From NCBI GenBank assembly GCA_022494885.1, contig JAGVSM010002376.1, forward strand, positions 1-64,000: a DNA stretch of 64,000 nt, written 5' to 3'. Made by a program: the position numbers and the translations under genes. The DNA comes from Micrasema longulum. Lineage: Eukaryota; Arthropoda; Insecta; Trichoptera; Brachycentridae. Below are positions 1 to 11,640 of the stretch, piece after piece. Within the stretch, counting starts at the first letter, position 1; each line of letters begins with the position of its first letter. The notes beneath the pieces are model-generated. The model ran no database searches. It had not been told where the DNA came from and saw only the letters and a list, made by a program, of their open reading frames with translations.

Positions 1-3000
1 TAGTAAACCATGAACTGCTAAGCGTTGAACTATGAAGTACATTGAACAGAAGTGAGTGGGAGTGATAATCTCTCCGCTGTCTAATTTTGAGCCATTTCAA
101 TTGCCTATAATAATCAAAAATGTGATCATATTTCTTTAGACCAAAAATATACCTTATGCATGCATTCTGAACTCGTTCAAGTTTATCGAGTTGCTCCTCT
201 TTTCCCCGGTGCAAACAGCAAACATAACGATTCATCGCTCTACAGTTAATTAGTCTTTAATATGTTAGTCAGTTTGCACGTGTGCTTTTTGCTATTAAGT
301 CGCCTTTGCTAGCCGTAACCACAATTAATTCAGATTTCATGCTTTACATGCTTTCCCCCTTTTATTATTTTTTTATTTACTTTTTTTCATTTTTTTAAAT
401 TGTTTAATATTTTTTTTTACTATCGTATTTTTAAATATGTTTTTGGTCAGACTGTAAGAAATTGCTAGTAGCAATAAGTCCGCCATTGAAAAGTTTGAAC
501 GTTTGTTTTTTTATTTTTATGTCAGTTATCACATTGTACATGTATATATTATGGTTAGTAAAGATGTTGTATTTTTTTTATTTTGTATTACTTTTATTTT
601 TAAGCAACTCCCCGATGTCATGCCCCCCTAATGCAAAGTGAAACTTTAGATCAGTGATGTTCAACGCGACACAGCAAGAGCAGCGCTATATCATATAACC
701 TCCTCTCAGAACAGTTTTTTATGAAAAAAAATAAAGAATTACGCAGAAAACCCAAAATATTATGAAACAGTTTAATAAACACTACCATAGCAATCGTAAT
801 TACAAATTGTAAATCGTATTATAGAATTTAAGCTGGGGTATTTTTGGTACCCCTCTCAGGAACTCGCAATTTTTTTACACGCTTTGGCTCGGTAAGGTTA
901 ACAGCAGCGAAACGGTTCAGTACGCAAAAAACTTGTTTAAAGCGACTGAGTTCCTGACTAAAATTAATAAATCTGTTTTTGGTTTGTTTGCAATAAGGGG
1001 ACAATCACCTTTTCATATATTTGTATTGAAATGCCTATGGAAAATGTCAAGAGAAACAAGGTCAGTCAATCAAGTTTATAATACGTACGTAGTAACATGA
1101 CCAAGCATAAAAAGTAATAAAACAGGAGTACTTATAAATCTATAACACATTGATAACGAACTCAAATTATTATTTTGGATCATTTATATACAGACAGATT
1201 TTTTACAGAATTTCCAGTCCTGAACATAAGCCAAATATACATAAAGACAATATTAAGACGCTTTCATCAAAAGCCTGCCAGACATAATGACGGACAAAAA
1301 ATTTACAACACTAGGAAAAGACAAAAAAAAATACATTTGCTACCAAAGAAAAAAAACAAATTACTTACAAAAGCACTATAATTTTCTGGCCCCTAAGCTA
1401 TACAACTTTTTAAGTATGGATATATCGGCAAGCAAAATGAAAATCAATGTTTTCAAAACTCCAGTCTATAAATGGATTACCAAAAGGACTAGACAGGAAG
1501 CTGAGGAATCTGTTTCATATATTATCAGAATAGAATTTTAATTTCTTGAAGGTCCTTTCTCAATTTATTAATGCAGGTATGTTTTAAAATCTTTTTCAAT
1601 ATTTTTTTTTTTCATGTTTATTTTGAATTTTTACACAACAATTGATGTGAAAGTATGTACTATTATGTATAAAACAAAATAATACACTGATACTCCGGAA
1701 CGTCCTTGTGGGCCAGTGGAGTGGCTACATCCATAAATAAAAAGGAAATTATATTGATTGTATAAACATTTTTTTGTAAACAATGTATTATAAATTGAAT
1801 TAAATAAATAAATAAATTTAGTGCAATTTTTTTTTAATCTCCTCAAAGGCGCTATACAATAAATATCCCGACTCGCCTCTCACCTACTCAGCGCATGGAC
1901 GGTTTGTATTCTAGTTCCTCGTTTCCATCGAGGAAGTTCTTTTTTTTTTTTGTTAATAGACTATCAAAATAAGCCGAAAAATTCTTATTTTTATTTTTAT
2001 ATATGGTATTTATATCGCTACTATTTTTTTAAGTTTTGTAATTTTTTAATCACTCCGCGCTTGACGTCACCAGTTCTCTTAGGTGAGTTGTCCTGATTGG
2101 TGGGTCTGCTTCCCGGAACCCAAAAATCTATTACAAGACTCTATTATTTGATTTGGAAGAACGTGTAATGTCATTTAAAGTAGTTTATTTTTTTTTATTA
2201 CATTTAATAAAAAAATTCGCCGTACAATTAAATGCTCTCATTTTCACCGCGTATAAAAAGTATTTTTTTAAATCTTATTTCTCGTAACACAGAACTTACT
2301 CATTATTATAAAGTTTAATGACAAATAGGGTCTAGATTATTGTACGTTTTGCAGTTACAAAGCGCATGGACGGACGCGGACGGTAAGAAACCCAGCCCCC
2401 ATTTACATTATTTTAAAATGGACATTTTAGTGTTTTTATATATCTTTTAATCGTTTGCAAATAACAACCAGATAAAAACACACCTTGCAGCTACAGAGCG
2501 CATAGACGGTTGGAATTCTCGACACTTTTTACGAAATTAAGGCATGAAATATTTTGATAGTTGATGAAATTTACACGTGGATCAGCTAGTCTATGCGGCT
2601 CAACGATAGAATTTACCCCATCCGATATCAACGTGTGTTTTTTCCTTTTATTTCCTCTTTCTTATTGTAGACTTGCATCGAATTAATTTGTTTATATACA
2701 TATATTACTTGTTCTAATTTATTTTGTATTTTTTCGCGTACGTATTTAAACTAAATAAAAATATAGGCTGGTACCTATCGTTTATTTTCTTGGTTGGTTA
2801 TTATAATCATTAATCTCTGATTACGATTAAAAGTTTTTAAAACTACCAATTTGTCAACAGTGATAAAGAAATTTTCGGGAAATGTGTAAATTTAGGCATT
2901 TACTGTGCTTACGACCTGTAAATGAACCTGGCTGGTTTAAATGATCACTTCACTCGCTTTGAAGTTCACCATTCTCTCGAATGTTTGTGATTTCCACATC

Positions 3001-3633
3001 AACATAATTTTCTAATTGTATTTATCTTGTCAAAGTAGGCGTCCTTTCACATTATTTAACGTTTTTCCACAAACGACATCTGTTGACTTTTTGGTGAAGT
3101 TTTTTAAACAGAAATATTCACTATTTCTGATATCGATTGTTTTTTCAAATTAAGTTGCTTTCTGCTAAAGTGCGTTTGAGAGAATTATTATTTGGTTTTA
3201 TAAATTTTATTCGAATTCTCATTTTAAATTTATATAATAATAATTGAGTGTCAAATTACACAAAGTAAATAAAATGGACGATAAGCATTTGCTACGTGCT
3301 TAAGGTTACTGTCAGGATAAGGACGTCCAAGGATAACGAATACACGAAGTCATTGCACCTTTTATTTTTACAAAATAAAACTGTTTAAAAACATAATATA
3401 AAATGAACAGTATAATGGTTTTCTGAATATTGCATTTCCTACATTATTTAGCCAATTTTTTTTTTATTTATGCTAAAAATTTCAAATGGAATTAAAACTT
3501 ATAAACAAACATGCATATAATTCATATTTGTGCCCATTTCTGTAAGATATCAAAGGTTACGTTGCTACCTGGAATTTACTTCTAATTAAACGATTGTATC
3601 AACGTAACTATAAGAGAATACGGAAATATCACA
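1..3633. other. Gene-free AT-rich intergenic stretch
   Basis: I find no exon with coding character here; open frames are short, Lys/Phe/Asn-rich and lack recognisable domains. A possible antisense LINE 3' tail lies near 1640-1820 (AATAAATAAATAAA on the minus strand). A short repeated motif, GCGCATGGACGG or close variants, occurs near 1892, 2360 and 2497 and again in opposite orientation near 6225, so old copies of one dispersed repeat are scattered through the stretch. Confidence 0.5.
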
Positions 3634-3965
3634 TTTTACGAATACCGATAAAAATATATGAAAAGGCTTACGAATAATTAATAAATCAATATGGATATTG
3701 TGGAGAAATGTTTTTATACATAAATGTAAAAAAGAAATTTAATAAAAACATGTTGCTAGAAAAACGCGTCGTGTTTGGCCTTGGTTGTTGTGACGACAAG
3801 ATTCGTGATAATGTTCTGAACAAATTTCAATGGCCAGGAACAAATAAACATGAATCGTGATGAATTAAGGGCGTGGCCAATGGAATGTCCGTTTTTGCGG
3901 GAATTTAAAATTACAAATTTAAAAATATTTTTTATTCCACTAATAATTAGCAAAAAAAATTTTTT
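3634..3965 (+). repeat. Dispersed repeat R1, copy 1
   Basis: About 330 bp that reappears in reverse orientation at 32720-33040 and 35560-35800. Shared landmarks are the stretch reading GGAGAAATGTTTT, the block around GCGTCGTGTTTGGC, GTGACGACAAG, and GGGCGTGGCCAATGG. There is no coding capacity. The copies are clearly diverged, so this is an old interspersed element, possibly a non-autonomous DNA transposon. Class is not established. Confidence 0.6.
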
Positions 3966-4423
3966 TTACTGGACAATTTTTTTAAAGACCTTTATTACTT
4001 TCGAATTTTATTTATTTTATTTATTTATTTTATTTTTAAAACAAATGATATTTCCTTACAGTACACCGCAGAAACATGTTTCAATAATTTATCACACTCT
4101 GTTTCATTGAAATATTACGTATTGTATTGCTTTCAACTTATTTTTAAATGTACCTACACTTAAGATAATATTTTAATTTTATAAAAATCATCCTTACACT
4201 TTATAAAGTTTAACAGTCTGAAGATGCCCTTTAGAGGGTGAAAGCGCTTATTGGTCGAAAAAATAAGTGGAAGTGTACCAAGTATTTTTAATTAATAACT
4301 TATTTGTTAGTTATTACATCACTACATTTACATAATCGTAGTTTAATATTCGTGGATTCAAAAATTAAATTAGCTTTCTCATACTTCCATCGGTTGTGCT
4401 GATATTGTGACATTTACATTACG

Positions 4424-4640
4424 TTATAATAATAAAAATACTTTATAGTTTTATTCCACTTTTATTTATAATTTTTTACAATTTTTTTACCAGTGACCGG
4501 GTTTCGTCGTGACCAACATCGTCAGAAAAAAATATAAATAAAAGTGGAATAAAACTATAAAGTATTTTCATTATTATAATGAAAATGCAGTTCCACCAAG
4601 AAATGTCCGTAGAAAAACTCAATATATTTGTATTAGGCTT
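4424..4640. repeat. Hairpin element with 46-bp arms, copy 1
   Basis: The arm at 4424-4470 (containing ATAGTTTTATTCCACTTTTA) is the near-exact reverse complement of 4533-4579. The loop, read on the minus strand from 4525 to 4491, contains CTGACGA followed by GAAACCCGGTC, which resembles a hammerhead ribozyme core. Sequence after the right arm (GCAGTTCCACCAAGAAATGT) is shared with the copy at 26735, so the repeat unit extends beyond the hairpin. Confidence 0.65.
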
Positions 4641-5447
4641 AATCTTTTTTGGTTTTTGCATGTATCTCCATAATATTTGATTATTATTTATCAAATCTAA
4701 CTATGAATTTGATATGAAAAATGTGTTTAAATTAATTGACAATAAAACACGTTGCTGACTCTCTTGCAGAGGCACCTTCATAATTCATCAAAATAAATTT
4801 GTAAGGAAGTTTTTTCAAGGGCGAAATACCTGAATTTTAATGAAAATAAAATTTATTTGACGTAATTTGACGCCCACTAATATTTTTTCATATTATTAAT
4901 AATTACGTTGAAATCCCATGACTTTGTCATAAATTATACGAGCTTTTCGTTTCTCAAAATACTTACCCGCTTTAGTTATATGTCCTTTTTTGTAAATCTT
5001 AAATTCGGTAGTTTTTTTAAGACACACTTTAAATACGTTTTATAGATATTCGTCGATACAATTCCACGTGCGTATACACGATGTTTCAGGGCCAGACTGC
5101 AATATCACCCATCATCCTTTTTTAAGAATATAGTTTGAAAATGGCGTTTATCTTTTGTTTTTCGAACTGGCATCCCTTTTACAAACACCTACTACTCTCC
5201 AATAAAAAAAACGGCTGGATAGGGGATAGATAGAGGTTTGCGGAAAGGATGCTAGTCAGAGAATTTGAGATTTTACTCCATTTTCAGGACATTAAAGTTT
5301 TTTTAAATCTTAACAAAAAAGTTCCTAGAAAAATATTAGTATTTTTAAAAATGTTTATTAAGAGGAATGTTTCTCTGAAGTTTTGCAGACTAGCCCTAAA
5401 ACACTGTGTATATATATTTTCAATTACAGAGTAAATCAAATTACTTT

Positions 5448-5742
5448 TAACAATATTCTAAGTTTGCCCAAGTTTTTCTTGACAAGTCAACCCCTTGGGA
5501 GTTATCAATATTAATATATTTCAACAGAGAGAAGACAATATAGAAGTATAGGCATTAACAGGGTTTATAACCTGTCATAAGCTGGTTTAATTAAACATAA
5601 ACCCTGTAAATGTCTTGAGTTCTATACGCTATACAAAATGTTCTTCACCTCTGTTGTAATATATTAATTTTGATAACTCCCAAAGAGGATGGATCCTACT
5701 CCTGTCTACAAAAATTTGGGCAAACTTGAAATATTGTTAATA
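5448..5742. mobile_element. Fold-back element FB1, most complete copy
   Basis: A near-complete inverted repeat of about 295 bp with arms over 120 bp. The left end reads TAACAATATT and the right end AATATTGTTA. Each arm contains, in opposite orientation, GTTTGCCCAA, the CTCCCAA/TTGGGAG block, a 'CAACAGAG' block and the 'CAGGG..TATAACCTGTCAT' block. No ORF is present, so it is a non-autonomous fold-back/MITE-like element. Partial or diverged copies occur at about 6060, 9825, 33815, 35045, 39485, 42822 and 53170. Confidence 0.7.
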
Positions 5743-5744
5743 AA

Positions 5745-5972
5745 ATCATCATCATCATTATTCACTGCATCAATATTGCAGCGAGTATTGATCATTTTTG
5801 TTACATAAAGGTAAGATGATCAGTCTTACGCTTCAGGTACCAGTCCAGGGACAATGAAATATTATTGTGTAAAAACACCCTTTAAAATAAATATTTCATA
5901 TCAACCATGTCGGGAATCGAACCGGAGACCTGTTGCATGGTAGGCAAATGCGCTGACTATTACACCACGCCT
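5745..5972 (-). mobile_element. SINE family 1, copy on minus strand
   Basis: tRNA-derived SINE. On the minus strand it starts with GTGGTGTAATAGTCAGCGC (A-box region), followed by CCTACCATGC, the B-box GGTTCGATTCC, GACATGGTTGA and GAAATATTTA. The body carries CTGGACTGGTACCTGAAGCG and GACTGATCATCTTACC, and the tail ends in short ATGATG repeats. The acceptor-stem halves do not pair as in a functional tRNA. Related copies lie at 12402, 22936, 38010, 48115 and 57652. Confidence 0.85.
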
Positions 5973-6059
5973 TCATAAAATCAGCTGGTCCAAAAACAAA
6001 TAAAAATGTTGAAAAGGTTCTTCTGGTGTTGCCTGAAATCATCCGCATCAACAAAGGTT

Positions 6060-6345
6060 ACCTTCACAGCGATCAGTAGATAGAAGAATTGAAGGAATAC
6101 AGATGTTTAAACATAGGCATAATGGCAAATATTACACAGGGCTGCAAGACGTCCTGTAATCTAGCTCCTATCTGTTATAATTTTTTATTGATCTTAATTG
6201 AAAACGAGGAACTAGAATCCCAACCGTCCATGCGCTCTGTAGCTGCAAGACGTACTGGGATATTTATTAATTGTACAGCGCCCTTGAGGTGATTTTCACA
6301 AAAATGGCGCTATATAAATTATCCAACTATATATATATATATATA
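6060..6345. repeat. FB1 fragment plus CGCTCTGTAGCTGCA repeat
   Basis: Bases 6060-6140 match the FB1 inner segment (GAATTGAAGGAATAC, then ATAGGCATAATGG). Bases 6225-6345 carry a second repeat with GCGCTCTGTAGCTGCAA, GGGATATTTATT, TACAGCGCCCTTGAGGTGAT and a terminal TA microsatellite. The second motif is repeated at 46125-46260 and, in reverse, near 1815-1870. Confidence 0.5.
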
Positions 6346-6559
6346 GGGTGGAAAGTAGATGCCTAGACTTCTATATTCCTTTCGATAAAATGTTCTTCAT
6401 CTCTGTTAGAATTACATTTTATTTTTTTGTATTTCGTTTATAAAATTTTCGATTTTACTTATGATCTGTAATTTGATATATTATGTGAGATCTTTATATT
6501 TAATGGACATCTCAAGGTACATATATGCTTAGTTTTAAAATATTAAGAGTGGATAACAA

Positions 6560-6830
6560 TATTTCATAATTCTTGGAATGGCACCTTAAGCCTTAGACTG
6601 ATCATCTTACCTTCATGTTACCGAAATTGCTAAAAATAACCTGCAGTTACTGTATCAATGCAGTGCTTTGTACACCACTTGGTACTGAAAGATTTATTTC
6701 ACTGTCCATGCGTAAGATTGATCATCGTGCTTCAATTTATCGAGTGATTAATATCAATTGTATATGCTGCAATTAGACTGATCATTAAATACCCTATGCA
6801 CCAATGGGTCCGAATAGGGAAAAGACGATG
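6560..6830 (+). repeat. Headless SINE-1-like body
   Basis: The segment contains TTAGACTGATCATCTTACC, then a CAATGCAGTGC...CACC block and a GACGATGACGAT tail. These are the order and sequence of the SINE family 1 body, without the tRNA-like head. It appears internally duplicated, since GACTGATCAT or TGATCAT recurs several times. Confidence 0.5.
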
Positions 6831-7779
6831 ACGATAAAGTTTTTAACAACTCAGTAACCTTATTTAAAACAAAAAAAAACGTTTTCTAAATATTAGGTGA
6901 ATTTTCAATTATAATTTAACAAATACTGGGCAATTTTTTTTTCAATTGTCTCAAAAAACAAATATCTGATGCAGATATAATTTTTTCTCCTGAATTCAAA
7001 TATGATATTGGTTTTTCTACATCGAAAAGGTTTCGAAGAAACCGGCATTTATAATTGTTTCCAATATTTTAATATTGTTAACTGCTAGATATTCAAACAT
7101 TTTGACTAACCTTGAAACTGTGAGAAACATTTTTGAATGCTTGCTAAGCTGAATTCTCCAGTGGATCCAATAGTTCTTCCACAAATAGTCCTTTGATTTT
7201 TGCATCACTAATTTTAAAAAAACTCTGTTAAAAGTTCAGAAAACAAGGAATATTGTCAATGGCTTTGACGGAACTCTGGGTGATGGAGAAATTCCGTATG
7301 CATATTTTAAAACAGGGTAAAAAAACTACATTAATTGCACCTGCGTTAGACAAAAATTGTGTTGACCAGTGCAATTAAAAAAATATCTGAGCACCTTTCT
7401 GTGAATGAATAAAACAGAAAATAAAATAAATTAGTACACTAATTTGATTCACTTATATACAATACATGTACACTGTTGATTTATATCTCAAACGGTTTCC
7501 TGTCAGATCAGAGTTTTGTATAAGGAAATAAAATGTATTGGTTCACAGTTCCGTACTTTATTATATCAATTGTTTTTAATTTATAGACAGTTCAATGCTA
7601 CTAAAATAATAAATTCTTTATAAGAATGACAAACATTGTTTTCGGTGAGAATTATTCGTAACAGCGTTTCGTGAATAATTATCCCTTAAGATCAAAATTA
7701 ATTCTTTTGGATTTATACATATTTCGCTTTTTTGTAATTTATACTTTAGAAATTTATAAATGTTATTAACTTTTGTGTG

Positions 7780-8300
7780 GCTATGATGTCACACTAGTGA
7801 CATGCGACACAAGACTTGAATGACTTGATGAAGTTGTATTTTTAGTAATCTCCAAATGGACATTTTCCCACCTGGAAAGTAAAATTTGTATAACTATGCA
7901 GAATTTAAAACAAAAAATATTCAACCTTGCTACATCACTTTATACAGCAATACATCTGTATTAGCGCTGAGGCACGAAGAAAGAACACATAACAAAGAAG
8001 ACGGAGACCCTGTTCTATGGCCGTTGTTGTGTGAAACAAATTCAGTCAGTTATTGGCAGTAATAGGGGGTGAATTGTGAACGGCGAATTTATGTTTTTTT
8101 TTGCTTTAACAGTGATAAATTGTGTGTTTATTTTTATTGATTATAGAAAAGGATTTATGGACTGTATGTCTCGTGTTTTTTTTTAAATGTCTGAGCTCTA
8201 AAATATCTCGTCTTTTGCTTGTGGTAACACGATGTTACAACACCGCGCGCAAATGATTATTTACCACAGCCTTCAAAGAGTTTTTTAAATATTTTTAACG
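7780..8300 (+). repeat. Dispersed repeat R2, copy 1 (uninterrupted)
   Basis: About 520 bp shared with 58875-59985. Landmarks common to both are GACACAAGACTTGA or its variant, AAATGGACATTTTC, AGTAAAATTTGTATAACTAT, the GAGGAAGACAGAGAC-type block, GTGGTAACACGATGTTACA, and CACCGCGCGCAAA. No ORF is conserved. Here it is continuous, while the second copy is split by a MITE. Confidence 0.7.
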
Positions 8301-9170
8301 CCTAGTAGTTATCGAACTGATAAAAAATTAACTAAATTCATGAAAAGTAAGTTAACCTTTCTGAGCCTGAAGAAGAAAAAAAAACCCGAGTTCCTAAGGA
8401 GGGTACCTAGAATAAATAAGGCAAATTCCTTGAAAAAATGTTATGATTGTCTTGGTAATGTTTAGAAATCTGTTCCATTATATTTCAATTTTTCTGCAAA
8501 ATTCTAACATCTTTTCAAACAATACTGTTGCGAGTGGATGCTGTATTACATCAAATTACTTTCGCTGTGATACATTGAACATCATTGATCTAAAGTCACA
8601 CCACCCGTTAGCATGGCGGTACAGCAGGGAGTTGGAAGGGGGAATGCACGTAAATGTATTAACCAAAATCCGGAATTTTATGGTTACGGCTGGAAATATG
8701 CGCCCAAATAGCAAAAAGTACATGTGCAAACTGAGCAACATATTATTTATTTGCAAAACCACGAATTGTAATGTTTGATGTTTGCGAGGGAGAAAAACAA
8801 AGAAAAGTGTCAATTATTTTTGAAAGAATTCGCCAGAATTTTTTTTTTTTTAAATTTTATTATCTAGTTGGAAAATGCAAAAAATTAAATCAATACGAAA
8901 ATCAACTAAAAAAGTTATGGAAAAAGTTTGCTGCCTGGGGGATTTTCGATACGCCCCTTAAGGGAAGGGTCAATTTAACAATATATTTTATCTATTCGTA
9001 TGAGTTTCATTTTAGTGAAATAAAATAAAAAGTTTTCTGCGAAATGCCGAATACCAATATAAGCAGAAAAAAAAAAAGGAATACAGAAATTAAAAATTAC
9101 ACTAACCACTTTTTAATTTCGGTAGGTACGTGAGAAAATAAATCTTAAATTTGGTGTACATTTAAATGAA
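8301..9170. other. Intergenic, no recognisable feature
   Basis: Open frames overlap on both strands between 8443 and 9028, but none shows a domain or conserved motif, and their composition follows the local AT bias. I see no repeat shared with the rest of the window. Confidence 0.4.
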
Positions 9171-9189
9171 CAGCCGGGCTGAAAGGGTT

Positions 9190-9340
9190 CATAAATATTT
9201 GAATTTTATCTCTCAATTTTAACTTTTTAATTTTAATTCTTAACTTTTAATTTTAATTTAAATTTTAAACTTTTAATCTTACTTTTAACTTTTACCTTTG
9301 ATTTTAACTTTTGATTTCAACTCTTAATTTATACTTATTC
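9190..9340. repeat. Low-complexity AACTTTTAATTTT array
   Basis: An imperfect array of 6-8-base T/A-rich words such as AACTTTTAATTTT. A closely similar array directly follows the LINE reading frame at 55888-56130, so this may be the tail of another LINE copy or an independent microsatellite. Confidence 0.5.
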
Positions 9341-9824
9341 ATATGTTCACTTACTACCTGCATCTAATTAATTATTGTTGGTTGTGAATTTTTACTAAGA
9401 AATATAAATGTTCGTGGAAGCAGAGAGAGAGGAAGGAAAGTAGAGTTAGAGCTATACAATGTCTTCTCCCTTTTATGTAATTTTTGTTTAATATTTATAT
9501 TTTTACTTTTTTGGATTTTTTTTCCCCTCTCCTCCTGCATTCATAATAAATCAGTGTGAAATCTGTAATTGGTCTTACTTTTTTAATTGTTCTTTTGTAC
9601 TTTGTATTTATATAAAGACGGTATAATTTCCTTAATAAATAAATAAAACTGATTTACGTCATGATTAAAAAAGCAGTTTTTTTTAATTTTTTTTTTTAAT
9701 TTTCTTGTTTTGTCCTCAAAACTATAGTGTGACCCTTTAATCTATATTTGTTTCAAACAAATCTATCGAATGGAATAATTAAATATTTTATAACTGTACA
9801 TTTATTTACATATATTATTACAAC

Positions 9825-10235
9825 TGAGTCGGAGAAGATTTTAGAAAAGAGTCTAGGTATTTACCGGTCTAAGAGTTCTCATTGGAAGATTTTAGATGTC
9901 AATTACACACTATAGCATTCACCATTCTGCCTATTTGAACATTTGCATTGCTTCAATTCTTACAAGTATTGATGTTTGTGATGTTAACAGCTGAAAAACT
10001 TAGTGATTAATTATTTCACCTGTATGTAAGGCAACAATTAAAAAAACTTTTTTTCTTCTTGGACCAGTTGTTTTAATCAACAATATTTTGAGCTTGTTAA
10101 AATTTTCGTAGACGAAGAATGAATTTAACCTCCTACGGAGTTATCTAGATGATAATTTATGAGAGTTGGAGAACATCTTTAAAAATAGGGCATGGATGTC
10201 TAGGCATTATGAACTGTCATTATCTGTTTTATGTT
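9825..10235. repeat. FB1 fold-back element, diverged copy
   Basis: Contains FB1 landmarks in both orientations: GAGTCTAGGTATTTACC and CATTCACCATTCTGCC at 9850-9935, and CAACAATATTTTGAGCTTG with GTAGACGAAG and GGATGTCTAGGCATTATG at 10079-10210. The arms are more diverged than in the 5448-5742 copy, and the boundaries are approximate. Confidence 0.55.
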
Positions 10236-10294
10236 ACTTTTATTTTATCTAAAAAAACAAAGTACCACTAGAAAGAAGCAATTAAGTAGTTAAG

Positions 10295-10470
10295 ACGTTC
10301 GGCCGTCCAGGAAGGCCTTCGATGACGATCGTTCGGCTTCATACAGCGGAACTAAGGGACACGGAATGCACGCGGGAGGAGGCGAGAGTGCTGGCTGGCG
10401 ATAGGGTCTCCGTATTGTGATGTCCACATGCTCCACTTAGGAGCGGATGTGAACAATTAAGAAAAATAAG
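10295..10470 (+). pseudogene. LINE 3' end fragment (family F)
   Basis: The frame from about 10310 reads GRPGRPSMTIVRLHTAELRD, then EEARVLAGDRVS, before a stop. This is the C-terminal tail typical of insect non-LTR retrotransposon reverse transcriptases and matches the better-preserved minus-strand copy at 25133-25420 (RPGRP, AKLRDSE, RVLAGNRVSWRRLVMS). Only the extreme 3' coding end remains. Confidence 0.65.
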
Positions 10471-10553
10471 TTAAGAAATATAGTTTTAATCAAATGACGA
10501 AATAAAAATTATCGATGTTTTTTCAAAATTTAAACTAAAAGTAAAAATATTTC

Positions 10554-11031
10554 ATAAAATAAATAAAACAGCTTTGTTTTTTACAACTAATTTTTATTTT
10601 TCACCGATCGGTTTCAAAACAAACAAGCTTCTTTGTCAAGGTTTACGTAACTAATGAATTGATTACTTTTTATTTAATTTCTATCATTTTCACTAAATAC
10701 TACACGTGGACCCAATAAATCAAGTGGTTTTTTCTTACACGGGTGGTAATTCGATATCATTATTTTTGAAGTAAGCCAGGAGAGGACTGAAAGAAATATT
10801 GTTTATTTGGTTATTAATTATTGTTTTCTTATTATGTTTCACCCGTGTCAGAAAAAAACACTTGATTCATTGGGTCCACGTGTAGTATTTAGTGAACATG
10901 ATAGAAATAAAATAAAAAGGAATCAATTCATTAGTTACGTAAATCTTGACAAAGAAGCTTGTTTGCTTTGAAACCGGTCAGTGAAAAATAAAAATTAGTG
11001 GTTAAAAAAAAAGTTGTTTTATTTATTTTAT
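10554..11031. mobile_element. 478-bp palindromic fold-back element
   Basis: The left arm (about 10554-10750) and right arm (about 10845-11031) are inverted copies of roughly 190 bp with few mismatches. Shared blocks include ACTAATTTTTATTTTTCAC, AAGCTTCTTTGTCAAG, ACTAATGAATTGATT, CACGTGGACCCAAT and CACGGGT. The spacer is about 95 bp with no ORF. The outer ends read ATAAAATAAATAAAACA and its reverse complement. This is a fold-back element or two copies inserted head to head. Confidence 0.75.
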
Positions 11032-11278
11032 TAAAATGAATAACCACAAACTTTGTGCTTCAAATTTAAACTTTATATATAAAGTAAAAATATTTGTTTA
11101 TCAACCTCCTAAATTACATGTTGCTTTTTAACATTTAAATCATATTTAAGTTTTTTTTTTTAAATTAAGGAAATGTGGTTTTTTCGTTTTTTTTAATGTA
11201 TCTTTTTACAGTACTTAAAGTTATTTTGTTAAGTAACTTGAAAACCTTATTTTATAATTATCTTCACCGTGTTATAGT

Positions 11279-11395
11279 ATGTATGTGGGTGAATGTGTGT
11301 GTGCGTGTGAATGAGATTGCGTGTGCGTGTATATGTGTGGATATTTATACATGCGTGCGCACGCATGCGCATTTGCATGCATATGTATGTGCAAT
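11279..11395. repeat. GT-rich and alternating purine-pyrimidine tract
   Basis: Interrupted (GT)n passes into an alternating GCGTGCGCACGCATGCGCAT segment and then TGCATGCATATGTATGTG. It is a degenerate microsatellite. Confidence 0.7.
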
Positions 11396-11469
11396 TATTT
11401 TTTCAAGAATAATTTATTTACCTTTATTTATTTTTTGAAATATATGTGTATTTTGTACTTAAATTATTA

Positions 11470-11640
11470 ATATTGTAATCCCACAGCAAGCACAAGGGGT
11501 TGCTTTTTTTTTGTGTGGTATTTATTTTCGTTTTTTTGTTTCTGTACTTTTGCTTTATTATGTATTTCTTTTTGTTAACTTGTAACTTTTTTATTATATT
11601 ATATTAAATGAATGAATAAAATAATAAAATATATGGTCAT
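11470..11640 (+). repeat. Possible LINE 3' untranslated tail
   Basis: A short GC-containing block (CCACAGCAAGCACAAGGGG) is followed by T-rich sequence and ends in GAATGAATAAAATAATAAA. A similar layout occurs at 27110-27270. This resembles LINE 3' UTRs, but no coding remnant is attached, so the call is weak. Confidence 0.3.

Noticed and set aside
4213..4250. Hammerhead ribozyme at 4213 on the plus strand
   Set aside because: CTGAAGA and GAAAG are present with a CCC/GGG helix, but no plausible stem III with a cleavage triplet follows.
8443..9028. Small protein-coding genes suggested by overlapping open frames
   Set aside because: Frames overlap on both strands, follow base composition and have no domain, splice partner or codon signal.
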